Positions 1-8,859 of a stretch of DNA of 64,000 nucleotides are shown here, piece by piece. Position 1 is the stretch's first letter. Every line of letters starts with the position of its first letter. Under the pieces are notes generated by a model that did not search any database, was not told where the DNA came from, and worked only from the letters and a program-made list of their open reading frames with translations. The translations under genes were made by a program, and so were the position numbers. Origin of the DNA: Mucilaginibacter sabulilitoris (lineage in GTDB: Bacteria > Bacteroidota > Bacteroidia > Sphingobacteriales > Sphingobacteriaceae); contig NZ_CP139558.1 of NCBI RefSeq assembly GCF_034262375.1, forward strand, positions 4,960,001-5,024,000, written 5' to 3'.

Positions 1-16
1 TATCCTAAACATTATC

Positions 17-2071
17 ATGGCGGGAATACTTATTTTTTTTATTCTAATCTCTCTGTTTTTTCTCCGAACAAAGAACAAGAATAAACGACCAAAAAATTCT
101 GGGTTTAATCCTATCAGGCCGCAAATGAAGCCTATAATCAATCAACTACAAAAAAGAGATGGTATTACCGTTAGTAGATATCAGCAAAAAACACTGCCTG
201 TAAAAATAGCCGCTGTCTTTCAGACTGAAGCAAACCAGCACTTTGGAATCGAATGGCAAAAATTCCTTGTGCGCTGGTCTTCAAAGCTCACCATTTCCAA
301 TCAGCGCATACGCGAAGAAATAGCATCGGCTTATGAAAAACTACAGTCTAAGGAACGCTGGGAGTTCTTTGATAAACTACAATCACAAGAAAACAATTAC
401 GAGGATCTGCATACAGGGGTGTATCGCCTTCTCCTGGATAAAAGATTTAACCAGGCTAACTTACTTGAGCTTTTCCGGAACCTGCCCAAACAAACAAAAT
501 CCAAACCTATGAATGCTCCTGAGATCAGTGCTACGGCAGTAATTCGGTCCATACTTGATGCCGTTAATAATACCAAAACAGCGGTACAAACCGATGACGC
601 GTCAATAGTGGAAATAAGCGGACCAGCAATAAAGATCAACTATGAAACACCGGCGCAACTCGCCGCCCCTATAATCGAAAGCGCACAATCAATAATCAAC
701 TATAACGATAATCAACAGCCTTACATCCAGCCGCAATCCGCCGGTATTTATAATTACGATCCCGATCAGTTTAAACTCGGGAATCTCTACCGTGAAAAAC
801 TCAACCTTAGCGCACAGGAGATCCTATGGCTGAATAAGTTCTCTTATTATAGCAATACATTCACCGGAATAGAAAGCGCCGTAATTACCGTCATAAAACT
901 ATATCTCCTGTCTCTCAAAAAGATCGTGAGACGCTTTGCAAACGAAACCTATACCCTTTCGGCCATCAGCGAAGACATTGGCAATGCCTTTTTTAAATAC
1001 TGTAAGAAAAATTATAACAACACTTACGGAGATTTTGAGCTTTACTATAAAGGACAGGCTGAAGCAGAGCTTTACAACACATTCTTTAAAAAGGCAGAAC
1101 AAGCCGTAAGGGAAGCATGGGATCATAAAAGAAAGATCTCTACCGAATTTATGGTTAACGTTCCTGAGGCCTCAACCATCTTCAAAACGTATCTTGAACC
1201 GGTTATGGACGCGATCGTTGAAGCGCTGATTCCGACCATCAGCATGCCGGATGAAGAAACCGAAGTACAACTCAATATAGCCACCACTACGCGCTGGAAA
1301 GGAAAGTTCGAAGATATCTTCCGAACAAAAACCGGGGATGAATTAATTCATGCTCTTTACGAACTCGGCAGGCTTAATCGTAAAAACCCTGCTGTAGAAA
1401 ATGTCTACTATGAAGCCTCCAAATTCTTGGCTGATATTAACAAGCCGGAATCGCTGCGCTTTTATCTTCGCTATATCCACGCCGACCTGAAATCAGCTAA
1501 AATCGACAATAAAGCACTCAATAAGACTGTACAGAAAAAGCTTTTTGCAACCGAAGCCCAACTTGAAGATTTCCAGGCGATAGTTGCCGAGCTCAGCATT
1601 ACACAGAGTCTTGGTCCTGCGCTTGATCGCGTCACCAACCTATACAAACCCAAACGCAAAAAGATCGTACTGGATACCGAGCAGATTTCATCAGTACGAA
1701 GGCAGCACAGCGGTACTGTAGAGATCCTGAACACCTACTTACAAGATGACGAAGAAGAACTGGTAACTGTATTAACGGAGATCATACCGGTCACCGGAGC
1801 TCCGCAAAATACCGAAATAAACGTAGTGACGACAACTGTACAGCTCAACCAATTGCAAATAGATTGCCTGCAGCTTTTCAAAGAAAATGGCAATGCACTG
1901 GAAAGTTCCGCGCTGGAAGCTTTTTCGATCAGCAGGTCGGTATTTAAAAATCAGCTCATCGACAGCATTAACGACAGTTGCTATGAGTTGCTGGACGACA
2001 TATTAATTGAAGAAGATGGCGATCAATATATAATCACTGCCATGTACCTTAACCGAATATTCATATCATGA
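17..2071 (+). CDS. sngA: TerB-domain protein of a Shango-type defence operon
   Basis: A 684-residue protein that opens with a single hydrophobic segment (about residues 3-17) followed by a Lys/Arg/Asn-rich stretch, so it is probably anchored in the inner membrane facing the cytoplasm. A TerB-N-like block lies around residues 255-285 (YREKLNLSAQEILWLNKF). The C-terminus (about 610-684), with CYELLDDILIEEDGDQY, resembles the TerB-C domain. A TerB protein followed directly by a P-loop ATPase and a DEAD/H helicase is the published composition of the anti-phage system Shango; the naming rests on that gene order and the motifs. The stop overlaps the ATG of the ATPase gene by four bases (ATGA), so the genes are translationally coupled. 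Only 16 bases lie upstream in the window, so the promoter and any further operon members to the left are not visible. The TerB metal-binding role is family knowledge and not tested here. Confidence 0.72.
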   Translation: MAGILIFFILISLFFLRTKNKNKRPKNSGFNPIRPQMKPIINQLQKRDGITVSRYQQKTLPVKIAAVFQTEANQHFGIEWQKFLVRWSSKLTISNQRIREEIASAYEKLQSKERWEFFDKLQSQENNYEDLHTGVYRLLLDKRFNQANLLELFRNLPKQTKSKPMNAPEISATAVIRSILDAVNNTKTAVQTDDASIVEISGPAIKINYETPAQLAAPIIESAQSIINYNDNQQPYIQPQSAGIYNYDPDQFKLGNLYREKLNLSAQEILWLNKFSYYSNTFTGIESAVITVIKLYLLSLKKIVRRFANETYTLSAISEDIGNAFFKYCKKNYNNTYGDFELYYKGQAEAELYNTFFKKAEQAVREAWDHKRKISTEFMVNVPEASTIFKTYLEPVMDAIVEALIPTISMPDEETEVQLNIATTTRWKGKFEDIFRTKTGDELIHALYELGRLNRKNPAVENVYYEASKFLADINKPESLRFYLRYIHADLKSAKIDNKALNKTVQKKLFATEAQLEDFQAIVAELSITQSLGPALDRVTNLYKPKRKKIVLDTEQISSVRRQHSGTVEILNTYLQDDEEELVTVLTEIIPVTGAPQNTEINVVTTTVQLNQLQIDCLQLFKENGNALESSALEAFSISRSVFKNQLIDSINDSCYELLDDILIEEDGDQYIITAMYLNRIFIS

Positions 2072-3381
2072 TCACCAATATTAAACCAAAAGAAGCAACC
2101 GCCATTGTCAATTCGCTGATCGGCGGCGTGGTACCCAAAATCGGCGTACAACATATCACCGTAGGCCGTTCGGCAGAGGTCGATGCTTTTATTCAGGCCC
2201 TCGAAGACGTAAAGAACGGGCATAGCATCGTTAAATTCTGGATAGGAGAATTTGGCTCCGGTAAATCCTTCATGCTTCACCTGCTGAATACGGTAGCGCT
2301 TAAACAAAAATTTGTGGTGGCCAATGCGGATTTTACACCGGATAACCGACTTTATGCTAATGACGGGAAAGGATTGGCGCTTTACGCTGCGATCATGGAC
2401 AACGTCGCTATACAAACCAAACCGGAAGGCGGCGCACTACCTACCCTGTTGGATAAATGGATCGAGCAGATCATGATGGAAACCGCGCAATCCAACCAGA
2501 TCAGTCTGGCGGACATACGCGACCAAAAACATGCTGACCTGATCAAGTCAAATATCATGAAGACCGTAAACGAGATCACTGAAGTTGGCGGTTTTGACTT
2601 TGGCTGGGTGATTATGAAATACTTTGAAGGATTCTCCATCGGTAACGAGCAATTAAAACGTAACGCCCTGAAATGGCTTAAAGGTGAATACCATACGAAA
2701 ACAGAAGCCCGCCAGGACCTGGATGTTCGCGATATCATCAATGACCTGAACTACTACGATATGCTCAAAAACTTTACAAAGCTTTTTGTAAGTATCGGTT
2801 ACAGCGGTTTTATGATCAATCTGGATGAGGCTATCAATCTGTATAAAATCTCCACTGCTGCTATGCGTGAGAAGAATTATGAGAAGATCCTGAGTATCTA
2901 CAATGATTGTTTTCAAGGAAAAGTGGAGCATCTTTTCATCAATTTTGCTGGCACAAAAGAAGTTTTGGAGAACCCCAGGCGCGGATTATTCAGCTATCAT
3001 GCTTTAAAATCACGTTTGGAGACCAATAAATTCGAGACTGCTGAAATCCGCGATTTTGCCCAACCGGTCATACGCCTGATGCCATTGAACCACAACGAAA
3101 TATTTGTTTTGCTGCAGAAATTGCGCGAAGTGTTTGATTTCAATTACCAGATCAGCGTAAACGTCAGCGATGACGAGATACAGCAATTCATGGAAGAGTT
3201 ATTTAATAAACCCGGTGCAAATGAATTCCTCACACCGCGCGAGGTGATCCGTGACTTTTTAAACATCCTGAACATCATCCGCCAAAATCCGGGCGTTGAC
3301 AAACAGCGCTTATTCGGATCTATAACTATTAAAGACGAACGTCCTAACGAAAGCCTCCTGGCTGACATAGAAGAATTGTAA
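2068..3381 (+). CDS. sngB: P-loop ATPase of the Shango-type operon (DUF2791/BrxD-like)
   Basis: A 437-residue ATP-binding protein. Walker A is GEFGSGKS at residues 60-67 and Walker B is GFMINLDEA at 247-255. The first 60 residues, with the sequence GGVVPKIGVQHITVGR, match the opening typical of the BREX BrxD/DUF2791 ATPase family. It probably acts in the cytoplasm as the nucleotide-driven module that partners the downstream helicase, perhaps loading it on foreign DNA; that partner role is inferred from the gene pair. Its ATG overlaps the stop of the TerB gene, and the helicase GTG begins two bases after its stop, which points to a single transcript with coupled translation. A stand-alone BREX ATPase is the alternative reading, but no BREX methylase, PglZ or BrxC gene is in the window. 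Confidence 0.75.
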   Translation: MITNIKPKEATAIVNSLIGGVVPKIGVQHITVGRSAEVDAFIQALEDVKNGHSIVKFWIGEFGSGKSFMLHLLNTVALKQKFVVANADFTPDNRLYANDGKGLALYAAIMDNVAIQTKPEGGALPTLLDKWIEQIMMETAQSNQISLADIRDQKHADLIKSNIMKTVNEITEVGGFDFGWVIMKYFEGFSIGNEQLKRNALKWLKGEYHTKTEARQDLDVRDIINDLNYYDMLKNFTKLFVSIGYSGFMINLDEAINLYKISTAAMREKNYEKILSIYNDCFQGKVEHLFINFAGTKEVLENPRRGLFSYHALKSRLETNKFETAEIRDFAQPVIRLMPLNHNEIFVLLQKLREVFDFNYQISVNVSDDEIQQFMEELFNKPGANEFLTPREVIRDFLNILNIIRQNPGVDKQRLFGSITIKDERPNESLLADIEEL

Positions 3382-3382
3382 A

Positions 3383-5515
3383 GTGTTTGAACTATTAGCT
3401 GAACCCATCAGGAAATATGTGCGCGACCAGCGCTGGGAAAGTCTGCGCCCCATCCAGGAAGCAGCGATCAGGCACATTACGGAATCAGACAAACACCTGA
3501 TCCTGGCATCCAGAACGGCCTCAGGTAAAACGGAAGCAGCCTTTCTACCTGTATTATCTAAAGCGAACTTCGCTGTTCCTGGTGTAAAAGTGCTTTACAT
3601 ATCGCCGCTTATTGCACTGATCAACGACCAGTTTGTCCGTGTGGAACAACTCTGCGATTATCTGGCTATACCGGTAACCAAATGGCATGGCGAAGCCAAC
3701 CGCAGCGCCAAAGAGCGATTGGTACGCTCGCCTGAAGGAGTTGTGCTGATCACTCCGGAGTCCATTGAAGCCATGCTTGCCAATTCGCCTTATAAAGCAA
3801 AGGCACTTTTTGAAACGCTCGATTTTGTCATCATTGACGAAATTCATTCCTTCCTGGGAACAGACAGAGGCCTGCAATTAAAATCGCTTTTATCAAGACT
3901 ACAGACGCTGAACAAAAGTCAATTCAGAATCGTCGGGCTATCGGCAACCATTGGCAGGGATAACTATATCTATGCAAAGCGCCTGACCGGCCAAGAAGAT
4001 AAGGCCGTTGTACTTGCTGACACTACTGCAAAGAAAAGCGAAGCTTCCATACGTTATTTTAGCGGAACCGTAACCGAGCTCCCCTTAGCGTTAATGAAAG
4101 ATCTTTACCTGAGTGTAAGCGATCAAAAAGTATTGATCTTTCCCAATAGCCGTGGTCGTGCCGAAGAAGTAGCTGTTAAGTTAAAAAAAATAGCGGAACG
4201 GGTCAAAGGGCATACTTATCATTTCTCTCACCATTCTTCCATCGATAAAGAGATTCGGGAATACGTTGAACATTTCGCTAAAAATAACGAGCGCAATCCA
4301 TTCACTATTGCCTGTACTTCTACACTTGAGTTAGGTATTGATATTGGCAGCGTCGAGAAGGTCGTACAGATAGATGCCGCGCATTCCATTGCCTCCCTGA
4401 TTCAGCGTATAGGCAGAAGTGGCAGGCGCGATGGAGAGATCAGTAAATTGCTTTTTTATGCCACGAACGAATGGAGCCTCTTGCAAACGCTTGCCTGTCT
4501 CTCACTTTACGGCGAAGGATATATTGAGCCCATCAGCGACCAGCAGGCGGTCTACGATATTTTGTTGCACCAGATCTTGTCAGTGGTTCGGCAATTTAAT
4601 GAGCTTAGTGAAAAGCAACTTACGCAGCTAATGCTTGCTAACGCGGCATTTGCCGCTGTCCCAGTTCAAACTATCGGGGAAATCATCAGCCACCTGATCA
4701 GGAAAGGCATGCTCGAAGAGATCGGCGGCAAACTTATTATTGGTGTCGATGCGGAACCAGTTGTTAATAACAAAGATTTCTATAGCGTTTTTATCACAGA
4801 GCCCGCTTACAAAGTGCAATTCCAGGACAAAACGATTGGTGAAGTACCGCTGTCCGTTCAATTGGTAGAAGACCAGAACATACTACTCGCCTCAAGGATT
4901 TGGAAAATTATCCTGGTCGAACATGGCTTTAAAAAAGTAGTGGTCATCCCGGCGACAGATGGTAAAAAACCGCTATTTTTTGGTACTGGTGGTGACATAC
5001 ATTATAAAATCCGGGAACGTATGCTGCAATTGCTCATGGAAAATACGGCGTTTTCAGAAATGGATAAGACCGCGGTGCCGCCACTTGAAGAGCTGCGTGC
5101 TACTTTTCACCAATACCCGATTGAAAGCCTGGAAGATGACCGTCCTGTAAAGCAAAACCCAAAAGACCTGCATTGGTATACATTTCAATCCGGCAAGGTG
5201 AACCGGAGTCTCGCCTATTTATTTGACCTTGCCGGGTTAAAAACCATATCAGACGAACAGGAAAGCAAACTGATTCTTGATTGCTCCTTAGTCGATCTGG
5301 ATCTATACCTTCAAAAGATCAAAAACTTAATGAGCGATCTCGATTTCCATTTAGAAAACACAATAGTTGCCGAACCTCAGGCAATGTCTTTCAGCAAATG
5401 GGCCGGCTGTTTACCGCTCAAGTATCAGGTTGAACTTTTGAAAGAGAAACGATATGACTTCAATTCAACGGTTTCATTTCTTAATCAAGTTAAATTCGTT
5501 GTACCAATGACTTAA
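3383..5515 (+). CDS. sngC: DEAD/DEAH (Lhr-like) helicase of the Shango-type operon
   Basis: A 710-residue superfamily 2 helicase. The motifs run in order: RPIQ at 22-25, motif I SRTASGKTE at 43-51, motif II DEIH at 152-155, motif III LSAT at 186-189, motif V TSTLELGIDIG at 312-322 and motif VI QRIGRSGRR at 341-349. The Lhr-like layout continues with a long C-terminal region of about 350 residues without a recognised nuclease motif. The start is GTG; the next in-frame Met is residue 130, inside the helicase core, so GTG is the only sensible start. Expected role: ATP-driven translocation or unwinding of nucleic acid as the effector or processing arm of the defence operon. There is no further gene on this strand before the island-junction region, so it is the last gene of the operon. 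Confidence 0.78.
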   Translation: MFELLAEPIRKYVRDQRWESLRPIQEAAIRHITESDKHLILASRTASGKTEAAFLPVLSKANFAVPGVKVLYISPLIALINDQFVRVEQLCDYLAIPVTKWHGEANRSAKERLVRSPEGVVLITPESIEAMLANSPYKAKALFETLDFVIIDEIHSFLGTDRGLQLKSLLSRLQTLNKSQFRIVGLSATIGRDNYIYAKRLTGQEDKAVVLADTTAKKSEASIRYFSGTVTELPLALMKDLYLSVSDQKVLIFPNSRGRAEEVAVKLKKIAERVKGHTYHFSHHSSIDKEIREYVEHFAKNNERNPFTIACTSTLELGIDIGSVEKVVQIDAAHSIASLIQRIGRSGRRDGEISKLLFYATNEWSLLQTLACLSLYGEGYIEPISDQQAVYDILLHQILSVVRQFNELSEKQLTQLMLANAAFAAVPVQTIGEIISHLIRKGMLEEIGGKLIIGVDAEPVVNNKDFYSVFITEPAYKVQFQDKTIGEVPLSVQLVEDQNILLASRIWKIILVEHGFKKVVVIPATDGKKPLFFGTGGDIHYKIRERMLQLLMENTAFSEMDKTAVPPLEELRATFHQYPIESLEDDRPVKQNPKDLHWYTFQSGKVNRSLAYLFDLAGLKTISDEQESKLILDCSLVDLDLYLQKIKNLMSDLDFHLENTIVAEPQAMSFSKWAGCLPLKYQVELLKEKRYDFNSTVSFLNQVKFVVPMT

Positions 5516-5751
5516 TGAAATCTAGTAAAAAGCTGTTTTTGATTTAAATAATTACCGCGTTGATACACTGCGTTCGCTGTACACAATAATTAAGTTAAAT
5601 AGTTGCTTAGCACATCTAAAAATCCGATATTTATGCAGAAAACTAAGTAGCATAATAAGATCAATTAGTGACCATTGGTGAGGATGCGGTGAGCAGTGTC
5701 AAAAACCAACATAATGATATTGAAAGCGAGTTGGTTACGCGATTTTTCGCG

Positions 5752-5767
5752 TTCCCTCCGGCTCCAC
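5752..5767 (+). other. Putative attachment site: displaced 3' end of ssrA (tmRNA)
   Basis: The block TTCCCTCCGGCTCCAC resembles the 3' half of the tmRNA T-stem and acceptor stem (Bacteroidota tmRNAs end roughly in CTCCCTCC-A/G-GCTCCA-CCA). No tmRNA body, tag-peptide frame or 5' acceptor strand lies upstream, so this is only a 3' fragment. Such fragments arise when a mobile element integrates into the 3' end of ssrA: the intact gene is rebuilt at the far end, and the original end with its terminator is left here. A strong terminator follows directly, as expected for the native gene. The match is from memory of tmRNA ends, not an alignment. Confidence 0.45.
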
Positions 5768-5769
5768 TT

Positions 5770-5803
5770 AAGGAGATGAACAAGTTTGTTTATCTCCTTT
5801 TTT
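5770..5803 (+). terminator. Rho-independent terminator after the ssrA-like fragment
   Basis: The arm AAGGAGATGAACAA pairs with TTGTTTATCTCCTT (one mismatch), followed by a run of T. It would stop transcription in the direction of the ssrA-like fragment. It may be the original tmRNA terminator and now also closes the helicase transcript. Confidence 0.7.
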
Positions 5804-5942
5804 ATTATACATAATTCACTAACAATCAGAATATTACAAAGGGATTTTACCCCATCTAAAGTGGTTCGAAAAATCCTATCTGAAATAAAATGATTTTAAG
5901 TTCTCTTTTTAGAAACCGCATTTTGATATGATTTAAAGCGAA

Positions 5943-5970
5943 TATGGGTTCGAATCCCCTTTCGTATCTA
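5943..5970 (+). other. tRNA-like T-arm and 3' acceptor fragment
   Basis: GGGTTCGAATCCCC is a textbook T-loop (TTCGAAT) flanked by G/C stem halves, followed by an acceptor-like tail TTTCGTATCTA. No matching 5' acceptor strand (ATACGAA), D-arm or anticodon arm is found in the 75 bases upstream, so it is not a complete tRNA. It could be a second integration scar or a decayed tRNA. Confidence 0.4.
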
Positions 5971-6007
5971 ACATCCGTTCTATCTCGAAATTGTTTCGAT
6001 CGATGTT
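5970..6007. repeat. Nested inverted repeat next to the tRNA-like fragment
   Basis: Outer arms AACATC/GATGTT enclose an inner perfect hairpin TCGAAA-TTG-TTTCGA. It has no T-tract, so it is not a classic terminator. It may be a recombinase arm site or a simple RNA hairpin. Confidence 0.4.
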
Positions 6008-6198
6008 ATGCACCGGATTAAAAAGCAAAGCGCTCTTCGCCTTCCCTTTAAAAAACTTTAAATAAAGTTATTGATTATTGAAGTTTTGAAAAAATAGACA
6101 TATGGCCGTTTTAGGGAAGCTACACCCTTTGCTTTTTAGTGTAAAAACATCTTTTGATAATATCTTTTACATCTTTAGAGGAGACTGTTTATTGGAAA

Positions 6199-8859
6199 TC
6201 AAAGATTAAACAAAACCTTGATGAGTATAATCCTCCCCGGCAGGGAATAGGAACTGGCCATCAGCGTATTGGCCGATAGGTAAAGTGCATTATAGGTTTT
6301 TACGTTCAGGAAATTCAGAGTTCTGAGTTCGAAGTCGGTTTTCCATGGAGACACCCTGAATTTTACGGACGCGTCTGCAAAAAAATATTTCAGATCGGGA
6401 TTACCCTTTTGCCAGGTGAAATAATGTTCACCTGAAAGATTAAGTTGCACTGCATCAACGGGATCATAGTTGACTGAGGCTTTCTGCACCACCTGATCGA
6501 CCCGATAAACCGATGCCTCCACCCGCGAGCGGCTGACGGTTTGCATGAATAAAACATTATAGCTAAAATTTACCGCATTACTTACTTTGGTGGCAGCGCT
6601 CGCGTTAACAGTTTCGGATATGGTGCTGAACGGCAGCAGTGCATTATTCTGCAGCTGTACCGAGCGGCTGCTTTGCCAGCTTATGCCCCCGCTAAAGGTG
6701 GTGCGTAGTGCAAACGAATATTTGCTGATGGCGCCGTTGACCGTCCATGAATCGGTGCTGTTGGAATAGGGGAGCACGATTCCTTTTTGCAAATTATTGG
6801 TGATCACGCTCGATGTGATGTTATTGGCTCCGGTATGGCTATAAAACGCCCCTACGCTCCAGAAAAACAGGGTAAGGGCCTTCCGGTAGCTAAAACCGCC
6901 GCCTGCCTGCTGTATATGCTGCTCGGTGAGGTCGGCATTATTGGCATAAAGGGTGCGGTAATTGGTGAGGATGTATCCGGGGTAAACATTCTCTATCCCT
7001 CCTACCTGTTTTTGGTAACTGTAGCTAAAATTCAGGTAATTCTCCGCGCTCACCTGGTATTTTGCGCGAAATTGCGGACTAAAATACAAGTGCGTAAGGC
7101 TTTTGTTCAACGCGTAAAAATTATCGGAATAACTGATTTGCTGGAGTGCAAGGGGCAGGGAAAGGTTTGCTTTCAGTACCGTTCCGGGCAGATCGAAGTC
7201 TGCTTGGCCATACAGCTTTTTCCTGGTCCAGTTTACATGGTTCAATGCACTGTCCAACTGCACGTTAGTACTGCCATTATTTTGCACGACATTTAATCTG
7301 GATGCAAGTGTTTGTGATTGAACGCTAAAACCTGTTCTGTAGCTCTGCGTAAACAGGTTCCGCGGTATCCTGAACGCGAAATAGTTGTTGGTGTACCAGC
7401 TGGGTATATTCACCGTTTGTACTAGTCGGGCGTACGGTACATTGTTATTGAATACGGATGCATTATACCCAGGGCCGATCACCATATTCTCCGGCTCCGC
7501 AGAGTGGCTCATATATGAATATGCCTGAATGATATTATTTGACTTTAACGATCTGATCATATTGAATTCATTCGAAAAGTTGAGCATGTTATCCTTCAAT
7601 GCCTGGTTAACTGTCGAACTATTGGTTTTCAATTCCGAATAATTGGCGGTATTTTTTTGATCGATCAGCAAGGCATCGCTCAGGTAATAATTAGCCCGGT
7701 TAATATTCAGCGTAAACTGGGTATGAAAGATATTGGGTATTGAACGGTTATGCTGCGTTTCGTTGTATTTTACGGTGTCTCCGGGTAAAAATATAGTGGT
7801 CTGCTGGCTGTAATCCTGTTTTTGCGTGTCGTGTACGTAATAAGCGTTCATTCTTAACTGCACATTATTTTTCAGGTTTACGAGGTTATTTATGTTGAGA
7901 ATGCCCGACTGGTCGAACAAATACCTGTTTTCCGCCAGTTGCGGTGTATTTACCGTCCCCAATGAAAGCAACGCCTGAGGTGCAGCGTTTTCTGTCGGTT
8001 GGGCATGCGATACCATGTCCTGCTGTACATTGTAGCCTGTATTATTGCCTGCCAGGTAATTGATAGCCTTGTAACTATCCTTAAACATCATAGCGTTTAA
8101 ATTTACGTCGTAATTGCCTGGCAATCCGGCGCCGACACTTTCCATGCCTATCAAATGCAGTTTTGCCCCCTTTTTAAAGGTCAGGTTCAGGGCTACGTCT
8201 TCGCTCATTACCTTGTTTTGCAATACCTTTATGGGTTGGCTATTCTGAATCACCTGTACATTGTTCACGGCTCCCTGCGGAATGGTGTTAGTAGCAATGC
8301 CATATTTATCGTCGAGCAGGTTATCGCCGCCGATAAACAAAGCAGAGATAGGCTTGTTGTTATAGCTGATGGTGCCGTTAGCGGCCACCGATATGCCCGG
8401 TAGTTTTTTGAGCACATCACCTATTGTCCTGTCCTGCGGGTTAGCGAATTCGGATAGCTTATAACTCAGCGTATCGCCGTTGACACGTAATATCGGCCGG
8501 CTGTTTTTGATCACTACTTCCTGCAACCGATTTAACTGCACGGCAAGTGTAAAATCAACCGGCACATCAAAGCTTACAACGTTTTTGGCTGCGCTTTTGT
8601 AACCCAGGCAGCGCACCTCTATGCTCAGGCTGTCCGCAGCAGTACCGGCCGGTACTTGCAAGGCAAAGCTGCCCCTGCTATCGGTTATCGTATAAGCTAC
8701 AATGGCATTACCGGTACTTTTCTTCAGGTTAACGGTCGCATAAGGTACCGCCCTACCGGTGGTATCTTTTACCATTCCCTTTACTTTTTGGGCATAGCCC
8801 GCGGCAACGGATAAAGTGCATAAGAGCATCAACGCCAAAACCTTTATCAAGGGCTTCAT
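6199..8859 (-). CDS. TonB-dependent-receptor-like outer membrane barrel with CarboxypepD_reg domain
   Basis: An 886-residue protein with a signal peptide (cut near residue 23, ...VAAGYAQ), a carboxypeptidase-regulatory-like beta-sandwich at about 24-110 (VKGMVKDTTGRAVPYATVNL), a plug-like segment at about 115-230 (LQEVVIKNSRPILRVNGDTLSY, IGDVLKKLPGISV), and then a long barrel region rich in alternating aromatic residues. This is the Bacteroidota 'outer membrane beta-barrel family' type, related to TonB-dependent receptors but lacking a clear TonB box and a SusD partner. It sits downstream of, and overlaps by four bases (ATGA), a GLPGLI-family gene, a pairing common in Bacteroidota. The cargo or role is unknown; peptide or metal traffic is a guess. 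The operon is divergent from a LytS/LytTR pair with operator-like repeats between them. Confidence 0.8.
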   Translation of the reverse strand: MKPLIKVLALMLLCTLSVAAGYAQKVKGMVKDTTGRAVPYATVNLKKSTGNAIVAYTITDSRGSFALQVPAGTAADSLSIEVRCLGYKSAAKNVVSFDVPVDFTLAVQLNRLQEVVIKNSRPILRVNGDTLSYKLSEFANPQDRTIGDVLKKLPGISVAANGTISYNNKPISALFIGGDNLLDDKYGIATNTIPQGAVNNVQVIQNSQPIKVLQNKVMSEDVALNLTFKKGAKLHLIGMESVGAGLPGNYDVNLNAMMFKDSYKAINYLAGNNTGYNVQQDMVSHAQPTENAAPQALLSLGTVNTPQLAENRYLFDQSGILNINNLVNLKNNVQLRMNAYYVHDTQKQDYSQQTTIFLPGDTVKYNETQHNRSIPNIFHTQFTLNINRANYYLSDALLIDQKNTANYSELKTNSSTVNQALKDNMLNFSNEFNMIRSLKSNNIIQAYSYMSHSAEPENMVIGPGYNASVFNNNVPYARLVQTVNIPSWYTNNYFAFRIPRNLFTQSYRTGFSVQSQTLASRLNVVQNNGSTNVQLDSALNHVNWTRKKLYGQADFDLPGTVLKANLSLPLALQQISYSDNFYALNKSLTHLYFSPQFRAKYQVSAENYLNFSYSYQKQVGGIENVYPGYILTNYRTLYANNADLTEQHIQQAGGGFSYRKALTLFFWSVGAFYSHTGANNITSSVITNNLQKGIVLPYSNSTDSWTVNGAISKYSFALRTTFSGGISWQSSRSVQLQNNALLPFSTISETVNASAATKVSNAVNFSYNVLFMQTVSRSRVEASVYRVDQVVQKASVNYDPVDAVQLNLSGEHYFTWQKGNPDLKYFFADASVKFRVSPWKTDFELRTLNFLNVKTYNALYLSANTLMASSYSLPGRIILIKVLFNL

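Larger units (their letters stand above)
5516..6198. other. Gene-poor junction of about 680 bases after the defence operon
   Basis: No convincing coding sequence is seen on either strand. The stretch holds, in order, an AT-rich segment, a block matching the 3' end of tmRNA, an intrinsic terminator, a tRNA-like T-arm fragment and an inverted repeat (each listed separately). Together these look like the right end of an integrated element plus remains of the original chromosomal RNA-gene neighbourhood. No integrase or direct repeat partner is visible in the window, so the left boundary must lie outside. Confidence 0.5.

Noticed and set aside
2068..5515. BREX system (BrxD ATPase plus BrxHI helicase)
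   Set aside because: The ATPase and helicase resemble those families, but the TerB partner and the absence of pglZ, brxC and a methylase fit Shango better. Genes left of the window could still change this.
5894..5970. Complete tRNA gene ending at the T-arm fragment
   Set aside because: No 5' acceptor strand pairs with the 3' tail, and no D-arm or anticodon stem is present upstream.
6787..7296. 169-codon open frame on the plus strand inside the receptor-like gene
   Set aside because: Antisense shadow; the minus-strand frame encodes the barrel.
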